Shown: positions 1-4,712 of the stretch, piece after piece
Layout: every line of letters starts with the position of its first letter
How positions within the stretch are numbered: the first letter of the stretch is position 1
NCBI GenBank assembly: GCA_016869895.1
Contig: VGDC01000136.1
Coordinates: forward strand, 1-5,922
Length of the DNA: 5,922 nt
From: Alphaproteobacteria bacterium
Lineage (GTDB): Bacteria; Pseudomonadota; Alphaproteobacteria; Rickettsiales; VGDC01
Direction: 5' to 3'
Program-made: the position numbers and the translations under genes
Notes under the pieces: generated by a model
Seen by the model: the letters and a program-made list of their open reading frames with translations, nothing else
Databases searched by the model: none
Told to the model about the DNA's origin: nothing

Positions 1-641
1 GCCACATCAAAGCCATCTGCGATCTTGCGGATAAATACGGCGCGATGACCTATCTTGATGAAGTCCACGCAGTGGGCATGTACGGCGAACACGGTGCAGG
101 TGTCGCCGAGCGCGAAGGATTGATGGACCGCGTGACGCTGATTCAGGGCACGCTCGCCAAGGCGTTCGGGATGATCGGCGGATATGTGACCGGTTCGCGC
201 GCCATGATTGACATGCTGCGCTCTTATGCGCCAGGCTTCATCTTCACCTCCACCATGCCGCCCGCAGTCGCCGCTGGTGCGCGCGCCAGCATCGCCCATC
301 TGATGGAAAGCGGTGTGGAGCGTCAAGGACAGCGCGATAATGTGGAAAAAGTGAAGAACCGCCTGCGCCAGATGGGCATTCCGATGCTGGAGACGGAAAC
401 GCATATCGTGCCCGTGATGATCGGCGACCCCGTGCGCTGCAAACGCGCGTCGGATATGCTCCGCGATGATTACGGCATCTATGTGCAGCCCATCAATTTC
501 CCGACCGTGCCGCGCGGAACGGAACGCCTGCGTATCACCCCCGGCCCATTGCATACGGACGCGCATATCGACACGCTGGTGACGGCACTGGTCGATATCT
601 TCGCCGAGCTGGATTTGGAACGCCTTGCGGTCGCAGCTTAA
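1..641 (+). CDS. hemA: 5-aminolevulinate synthase, C-terminal part (5' end outside window)
   Basis: This PLP enzyme condenses glycine with succinyl-CoA to 5-aminolevulinate, the first step of haem/tetrapyrrole synthesis by the Shemin (C4) route, in the cytoplasm. The frame is open from base 3, giving about 212 residues of a protein usually near 400, so the N-terminal half lies upstream. Visible family hallmarks: TYLDEVHAVGMYG, with the Asp that pairs with the PLP pyridine nitrogen (codon 57-59) and a His three residues on; GTLAKAFG, whose Lys (codon 159-161) is the Schiff-base lysine, 34 residues after the Asp as in the family; the PGFIFTSTMPP segment; and the C-terminal signature NFPTVPRGTERLRITPGPLH with the Arg expected to bind the substrate carboxylate. 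2-amino-3-ketobutyrate CoA ligase and AONS are related folds, but the C-terminal signature favours ALAS. No strong terminator follows, so some read-through into the next gene is possible. Confidence 0.95.
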   Translation, partial: HIKAICDLADKYGAMTYLDEVHAVGMYGEHGAGVAEREGLMDRVTLIQGTLAKAFGMIGGYVTGSRAMIDMLRSYAPGFIFTSTMPPAVAAGARASIAHLMESGVERQGQRDNVEKVKNRLRQMGIPMLETETHIVPVMIGDPVRCKRASDMLRDDYGIYVQPINFPTVPRGTERLRITPGPLHTDAHIDTLVTALVDIFAELDLERLAVAA

Positions 642-673
642 TCCCGAAGCTTCATCATACTGTCACACAATCC

Positions 674-682
674 TGCTATGTT
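674..682 (+). promoter_or_regulatory. possible extended -10 promoter element
   Basis: TGCTATGTT fits the extended -10 pattern TGnTATAAT at four of six hexamer positions plus the TG. It lies about 30 nt before the start codon at 712. No convincing -35 hexamer lies 16-18 nt upstream; the nearest candidate, TTCATC at 651-656, is 20 nt away. It is the best promoter candidate in the 70-nt gap, but the downstream genes could equally be transcribed from upstream through hemA. Confidence 0.22.
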
Positions 683-684
683 CT

Positions 685-701
685 TTTTCCTAAAGGGAAA
701 A
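685..701. repeat. small inverted repeat before the metalloprotease start
   Basis: TTTTCC, a 5-nt spacer (TAAAG) and GGAAAA form a perfect 6-bp inverted repeat. It lies between the possible -10 element and the ribosome binding site (AGGCAGGG, 701-708) of the gene starting at 712. It could be a weak 5'-UTR hairpin or an operator half-site pair, or chance in an A/T-rich leader. It has no U-tract and is too weak to be a terminator. Confidence 0.3.
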
Positions 702-711
702 GGCAGGGAAA

Positions 712-2553
712 ATGTCTGAATTGAAAAAATGGGGAAAACGCGTAGTTGCGGGCACAACTCTCGCAGGGGTCAGTGCAGCGAGCGCTATCGGCGGGCATTT
801 CGCATTCTACGGCGGCACGCCGGATGAAGAAGGCGCGGTCGTCAATATGCAGGAAGACAACGCGATGATGTTGCATGACATCTACGATCGCCCCGCGTTC
901 CTCAATTATTTCGGTCTGAACCGCAACGCGCCGCTCACCCTCGACATCAGCATCACCACCACCGACGTCATGCCCGACAAGATGCAGGACAGCATGGGGC
1001 AGTTGACGAAATATCGCCAATCCCACGTGTCTTCCGAAGTGACCCCAGAGGATTTCCGCGCCATCACACCGGAGAGCGCGCAGGTCATCCGCGATTTCTT
1101 CCGCGAGTTCGAGGAATTGACGGGCATCAAAGTGAATGTGCGCGAGAATGACCCGAAAGCCGACATCGCCATCGGTGGGTATATCAGCCACGATAATTAC
1201 ATCGGTTTCGCCAGCTTCCCGCAGGAAGTGCCTATCGTGTCGCTCTTGCCGCAGAACCAAGGCTTCATGATGCTGGATGTGAATTACATGAAGCAGAAGC
1301 TGGAGGAGGGCAAGCCCGAAGCGGTGCTGGCACTGGTCTCCCATGAATTCGGCCATAACCTCGGTTTGCTGCACCCGTTCGACGGGCTGGTGGATACGGG
1401 CTACAGCGAGAAGCAGCAGAACGGCATCTCACGCATGGCCTATAACAACCATACCTTCCCAGCGGTGACGGGCACGAGCATCGACAGCGGCTTTGGCCCG
1501 CTGGATATTTTCCACATCCGTGAAGCATTGAAAGATTCTGGATATGACGTGCCGCCCGTGCATCAGGGTGACACCACATGGAACCTGACGGAAGCGGCGC
1601 GCGAAACGCTGGAAGGCGCGCGTTCCAAAGCGGGCAGACTCTATCAAGTGCCAGCGCTGTCGCTGCTCGATACGGGTGGGCGGAACACGCTGCTCGGCAC
1701 GGGCGGTGATGACCTGCTGGTGACGGAAGCAGGATTCTGCGGTCTTATCAACCGTCAGGAACAGCAAATCGCCCTGCTGCGCGACGGCCAGCCCTATTGC
1801 CTCGTGGAAGGCGAATTTTCCGTGGTGAAGACCGGCGGCGGAAAAGACCTCGTGCTGACGGCGGCGGGAACGGAGCAGGCGGTGTACCTCGCCAGCGGCA
1901 GGCAGGAAGTGGCTATTCTGGATGCGAACCTCGGCGACCAGACCATCCACACCACCGCCGAGCGGCAGGAGGGCGGCATCGTCGAAGCAGCGAAAGAGCT
2001 TATCGGACAGGCCGATGGCACGACGCTGACCCTGCATTATTCCCTGTTCAACGCGATGGATGCCCATGCGAGCGTGTCCGGCGATGATGTTGTGCTGACC
2101 TTCAACGCCATGTCCGGTCGTGAAGTCGGCAAAATCACGCTGAAAGATCAAGCGCGGGAAAGCGGCATCGATAATTTCCGCATCATCGGCAATGAAGGCG
2201 AGACATTCGCGGAATTCGATGTGCGCAGCCTGACCACGGCGGAGCAATGGCAGCAACAGGTTGTCGCGCCCGTCACACAGATGGTGGACGAAAAAGGCCT
2301 CGCTGAACTGCGCGCCGATATCGCCCGTGCGCGTCAAGGGCTTGCGGGTAGCGCGGGAGAGTGGACTGCGGGCACGCGCTTCGCCACCCAGACGGAAGAA
2401 GAGCATAGCCATGGCGAAAGCCCCATCCGCCCAGAGAACCCCGATAATCCTTTGCATGGCAAGGTCGGTGGAGACCAACAAGGCGATTTTCAGGCGATAC
2501 TGCGCCGCCGCCGTTTAGAAACCGCAACACAGGTGAAGAAAAATGCCCGATAA
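712..2553 (+). CDS. serralysin-like metzincin zinc protease with degenerate RTX-like region, probably membrane-anchored or exported
   Basis: Likely zinc endopeptidase of 613 residues acting outside the cytoplasm. Residues 1-10 are basic and 11-33 hydrophobic and small-residue rich, so a signal peptide or anchor is likely. Residues 75-190 resemble the metzincin N-terminal subdomain (strand, long helix near 121-137, strand, ADIAIG). The zinc motif HEFGHNLGLLH is at 211-221 with Glu212 as catalytic base, followed by Pro as in serralysins. The Met-turn is Met242 with Tyr244 two residues on, the position of the serralysin/astacin Tyr ligand. GFGPLDIFHIREAL (260-273) matches the helix that ends the catalytic domain. 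RTX-like pieces lie at 321-337 and 374-382, followed by a module resembling the haemolysin-type calcium-binding-related domain (about 457-500) and a charged tail. Cys343 and Cys363 recur in the next gene's product. The start is supported by AGGCAGGG at 701-708. The family is clear; substrate and exact location are unknown. Confidence 0.88.
   Translation: MSELKKWGKRVVAGTTLAGVSAASAIGGHFAFYGGTPDEEGAVVNMQEDNAMMLHDIYDRPAFLNYFGLNRNAPLTLDISITTTDVMPDKMQDSMGQLTKYRQSHVSSEVTPEDFRAITPESAQVIRDFFREFEELTGIKVNVRENDPKADIAIGGYISHDNYIGFASFPQEVPIVSLLPQNQGFMMLDVNYMKQKLEEGKPEAVLALVSHEFGHNLGLLHPFDGLVDTGYSEKQQNGISRMAYNNHTFPAVTGTSIDSGFGPLDIFHIREALKDSGYDVPPVHQGDTTWNLTEAARETLEGARSKAGRLYQVPALSLLDTGGRNTLLGTGGDDLLVTEAGFCGLINRQEQQIALLRDGQPYCLVEGEFSVVKTGGGKDLVLTAAGTEQAVYLASGRQEVAILDANLGDQTIHTTAERQEGGIVEAAKELIGQADGTTLTLHYSLFNAMDAHASVSGDDVVLTFNAMSGREVGKITLKDQARESGIDNFRIIGNEGETFAEFDVRSLTTAEQWQQQVVAPVTQMVDEKGLAELRADIARARQGLAGSAGEWTAGTRFATQTEEEHSHGESPIRPENPDNPLHGKVGGDQQGDFQAILRRRRLETATQVKKNAR
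1678..1700 (+). repeat. direct repeat copy 1, shared by the two paralogous genes
   Basis: This 23-nt stretch matches 3611-3633 at 22 positions, including 18 identical consecutive bases (1683-1700). It encodes the GG-x-NTLLGT core at the start of the RTX-like region in both proteins. It is best read as a remnant of the gene duplication held by coding constraint, not as a separate element. Confidence 0.75.
2531..2536 (+). promoter_or_regulatory. ribosome binding site inside the 3' end of the metalloprotease gene
   Basis: AGGTGA lies 6 nt before the ATG at 2543 and inside the last codons of the upstream gene. It fixes the start of the second gene, which overlaps the first by 11 nt. Ribosomes finishing the first gene at 2553 stop just past this start, an arrangement that commonly gives translational coupling. 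Confidence 0.75.
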
Positions 2554-4273
2554 CGCATACGGAAGCTACGACCCGACCAAACGCTCCAAGATTCAGGATG
2601 GCGTAGCTATTCAGGACGGCAATGGCGGTGGATTCCGCGACAAGCTGAAGGGCATGGGCGGCGGGATCGCCGAGAAATGGAAGAATCTCCCCAAGGCCGC
2701 GAAAATCGGCATTCCTGCGGGCGGCACAGCGGCGGCGGTGGCCATCACGGGGGTCGGTCTGGTCAATACGCCCCATGAGGAAGAGCTTTCACCGGAACAG
2801 TTCCAGTCCGGCCAACTGGCCTATGACAAAGGCGAACAAGCGCTCACCGATGGCGCGGGTCGCCCGTCTTTGCTGAATTATTTCACGCCCGGCGAAGAGA
2901 AAGTGCTTAAAGTCAGCCTTGCCACGCGCGTACCGGAGGGTTTCCGCGAAGGTGCTGCGGCGGATTACCTCGATAATATCCAGAACGAGGCGCGCAGCAG
3001 CACCACCGAGGTCATGTATGTGCCGGTAACGAGCTGTTCTTCCGATGCGAATGGCAACCAGAGCTGCACAACGACCATTCAGGCGCAGTATTACACCGAT
3101 TATCATCACTACAATTATCCCCTTGAAGTCGAAAAGGACTTTGTTCCCGTGAATCAGGAGCAGGAAAATAGAGTCCGTAGTTTCTTCAAGGATTTCACCG
3201 CTGCCACGGGCATCGCCGTTGAAATCAGCCATGATAATCCTGATGCGCATATCACCGTGGCGAATTACCGCAACGAACCCGACCATTATCGTGGCTCGCT
3301 GAATTATGTGGAGCCCGGCGAAATCGTCTCTGCGCCTCCCGGTTCTCTGGGGTCACGGAATCCAGCCTTCAAACACGGCTTCCTCATCATGAACGACCGC
3401 AACAGCGGCGCGGCGAACGGCATCGAAGATGACATCGCCAAGACCATCGGTTTTGAAAGCGGTAAACCGAATTGGCTTGCACTGCGCGAGCAGCTCACCC
3501 GTGAAGGATTGAGCGTGCCGGAATTGCATCCGGGCGATTCTCTCATAGACCTGAACGGTAATGCGCAGGCCGCACCCTTCTTGCCGGAGCGCGTCATCGT
3601 CGATAACGGCGGGCAGAACACGCTGCTCGGCACCGAGAATAACGACACGCTCATTGCCGAAGCGGGCTATTGCGGGGCGACCGACACCCCCAAGAATAAA
3701 CTCTCGAATGTCTTCGGAAATGGTAAGTCTTACTGTGTCGCCGAGGGTGAAATCGCCGTGGTGAAGGCCGGTGATGGCGATGACCTCATCATCACCTCCC
3801 GCGCCGGCAAGCAGCAGATTGACGGCGGAAAGGGCGATAACCGCATCGTGTTCTTCCAGCCAGAAATCGGCGATAAAACCATTCTGGCGGGGGAGGGGAA
3901 CAATAATCTGATACTCCATGACGACCTCATCCATAGCGGTCATGTGCAGGTAACGCAGCAAGAGAACGATATCATCCTGCATTTCACCGCACCCTCCGGT
4001 CGCGAAATCGGCAGCATCACGCTGCAAGACCAGTTGATCGGTGGCGGTATCGATAAACTGACCATCGTCGATGACAAAGGCGTGGTGGCGTTCGCACAGG
4101 ACGTGGAGAAAGTGGGAACGCTGGAATCTTGGCAGAATGATGTCGTGAAGCCGATGGAAGATGCGCTGTTCAAACAAGCCCATGAGGCATTGGCTGCGCG
4201 TCTGAGCCGTCGCAACCGCCCGAACGGCGGTATCATGCAAGGCAAAGGCACTGGTGGCGGCAGAGACATCTGA
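2543..4273 (+). CDS. catalytically dead serralysin-like paralogue (pseudoprotease) with RTX-like repeats and N-terminal membrane segment
   Basis: A 576-residue relative of the preceding metalloprotease. Residues 1-50 are polar and glycine-rich; 53-75 are hydrophobic, a likely single membrane anchor with the N-terminus inside. RPSLLNYF (107-114) parallels RPAFLNYF of the neighbour, and 195-243 repeat its metzincin N-terminal subdomain (long helix, ATGIAVEI, DAHITVANY). After edge strand GFLIMN (279-284) the zinc motif and Met-turn are absent: Phe280 to Arg315 is 35 residues against 85 between the matching residues of the neighbour. Matching then resumes (LREQL, VPELHPGD). RTX-like repeats are clearer here: 363-371, 409-417, GGKGDNRIV 428-436, AGEGNNNLI 449-457. 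A calcium-binding-related module follows at about 473-517. Cys377/Cys398 match the neighbour's pair; Cys165/Cys175 sit in an insert of its own. The gene overlaps the previous one by 11 nt and is followed by a terminator. A partner or regulator role is inferred only. Confidence 0.85.
   Translation: MPDNAYGSYDPTKRSKIQDGVAIQDGNGGGFRDKLKGMGGGIAEKWKNLPKAAKIGIPAGGTAAAVAITGVGLVNTPHEEELSPEQFQSGQLAYDKGEQALTDGAGRPSLLNYFTPGEEKVLKVSLATRVPEGFREGAAADYLDNIQNEARSSTTEVMYVPVTSCSSDANGNQSCTTTIQAQYYTDYHHYNYPLEVEKDFVPVNQEQENRVRSFFKDFTAATGIAVEISHDNPDAHITVANYRNEPDHYRGSLNYVEPGEIVSAPPGSLGSRNPAFKHGFLIMNDRNSGAANGIEDDIAKTIGFESGKPNWLALREQLTREGLSVPELHPGDSLIDLNGNAQAAPFLPERVIVDNGGQNTLLGTENNDTLIAEAGYCGATDTPKNKLSNVFGNGKSYCVAEGEIAVVKAGDGDDLIITSRAGKQQIDGGKGDNRIVFFQPEIGDKTILAGEGNNNLILHDDLIHSGHVQVTQQENDIILHFTAPSGREIGSITLQDQLIGGGIDKLTIVDDKGVVAFAQDVEKVGTLESWQNDVVKPMEDALFKQAHEALAARLSRRNRPNGGIMQGKGTGGGRDI
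3611..3633 (+). repeat. direct repeat copy 2, shared by the two paralogous genes
   Basis: Partner of the stretch at 1678-1700: 22 of 23 bases match, the single difference being at 3615. It lies at the equivalent place in the second gene, at the entry to the RTX-like region. Two such copies about 1.9 kb apart in direct orientation could in principle recombine, but the match is short. Confidence 0.75.
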
Positions 4274-4294
4274 CCCGCCCATCCGTCCGGCAAT

Positions 4295-4324
4295 AAAAAA
4301 CCCCGCCGATTAGGCGGGGTTTTT
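4295..4324. terminator. bidirectional intrinsic terminator between convergent genes
   Basis: CCCCGCC (4301-4307) pairs with GGCGGGG (4313-4319) across the 5-nt loop GATTA. The stem extends by A:T pairs to 12 bp (4296-4307 with 4313-4324). The plus strand has T at 4320-4324 followed by CTTT; the minus strand reads six U from 4300 down to 4295. It therefore fits rho-independent termination both ways, 21 nt after the stop of the plus-strand gene and 20 nt beyond the stop of the minus-strand gene ending at 4345. Confidence 0.93.
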
Positions 4325-4344
4325 CTTTGGGATGTATGCGTATC

Positions 4345-4695
4345 TTACTCGACCGGCGCAGGGCGGCGATGCTCGATGAAGACCGTCTTCTGCTGGCTAT
4401 GGCGACCCAGTGCCGCTTTCACCAAATCCAGTGATACGCCCGAGCTGGCGAGCACCAGCAGCGTATCGGCCGAAGTGTTCTCCAATGCTTCGTCCAGCTC
4501 GGAGAGAGAATTGACCTGCAAAACGGCCGCATCCTGCTTGATCTGGCTGGCTTCCCAACCTTCACCCACGGGATAGATGAAGCTGCCGCCGACTTCGGCG
4601 ACTGCGCCTTTGTCGATGGTCTGCTTGCGGGCGACCTTGGCTGCCAGCTCGTCGAGCTGGGCGGCATCAAGGGTGGTCTTTTTCGCACTATTCAT
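4345..4695 (-). CDS. small hypothetical protein, 116 residues, second gene of a minus-strand operon
   Basis: I do not recognise this family. The protein is soluble-looking, has no cysteine, and shows no signal peptide or membrane segment. The N-terminus (about 8-24) looks like an amphipathic helix (DAAQLDELAAKVARKQ). The second half alternates predicted strands and helices: AAVLQV, SLSELDEALENT, TLLVLAS, LDLVKAALGRH, KTVFIEHR, suggesting a small alpha/beta fold. The start ATG at 4693-4695 is preceded by AGGAAAGGA (minus strand, 4712-4704) 8 nt away. It begins 17 nt after the stop of the larger upstream gene, so the two are very likely co-transcribed and end at the shared terminator. It is probably a real gene given the ribosome binding site, tight spacing and protein-like composition; its function is unknown. 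Confidence 0.75.
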   Translation of the reverse strand: MNSAKKTTLDAAQLDELAAKVARKQTIDKGAVAEVGGSFIYPVGEGWEASQIKQDAAVLQVNSLSELDEALENTSADTLLVLASSGVSLDLVKAALGRHSQQKTVFIEHRRPAPVE

Positions 4696-4712
4696 GGCAC
4701 GATTCCTTTCCT

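Noticed and set aside
45..47. ATG as the start of the aminolevulinate synthase fragment
   Set aside because: The upstream in-frame residues (HIKAICDLADKYGA) continue the known family sequence, so the ATG is internal and the gene begins outside the window.
635..651. Hairpin AGCTT/AAGCT with a 7-nt loop at the hemA stop codon, considered as a terminator
   Set aside because: Only 5 bp, A/T-rich and with no following U-tract, so it is unlikely to stop transcription.
1429..2481. Long open frame of 350 codons on the minus strand opposite the metalloprotease gene
   Set aside because: The plus-strand frame shows clear metzincin and RTX features with a good ribosome binding site and a paralogue. The antisense frame has no recognisable domain and is a by-product of the codon bias of the real gene.
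2543..4273. Second paralogue as a decaying pseudogene
   Set aside because: The frame is intact over 576 codons with its own ribosome binding site, membrane segment, conserved cysteines and well-kept RTX-like repeats. Only the catalytic block is missing, which fits a functional pseudoenzyme better.
3353..4282. Open frame of 309 codons on the minus strand opposite the pseudoprotease gene
   Set aside because: It mirrors the real plus-strand gene, would have to cross into the convergent terminator region at its start side, and reads like antisense of acidic/glycine codons.
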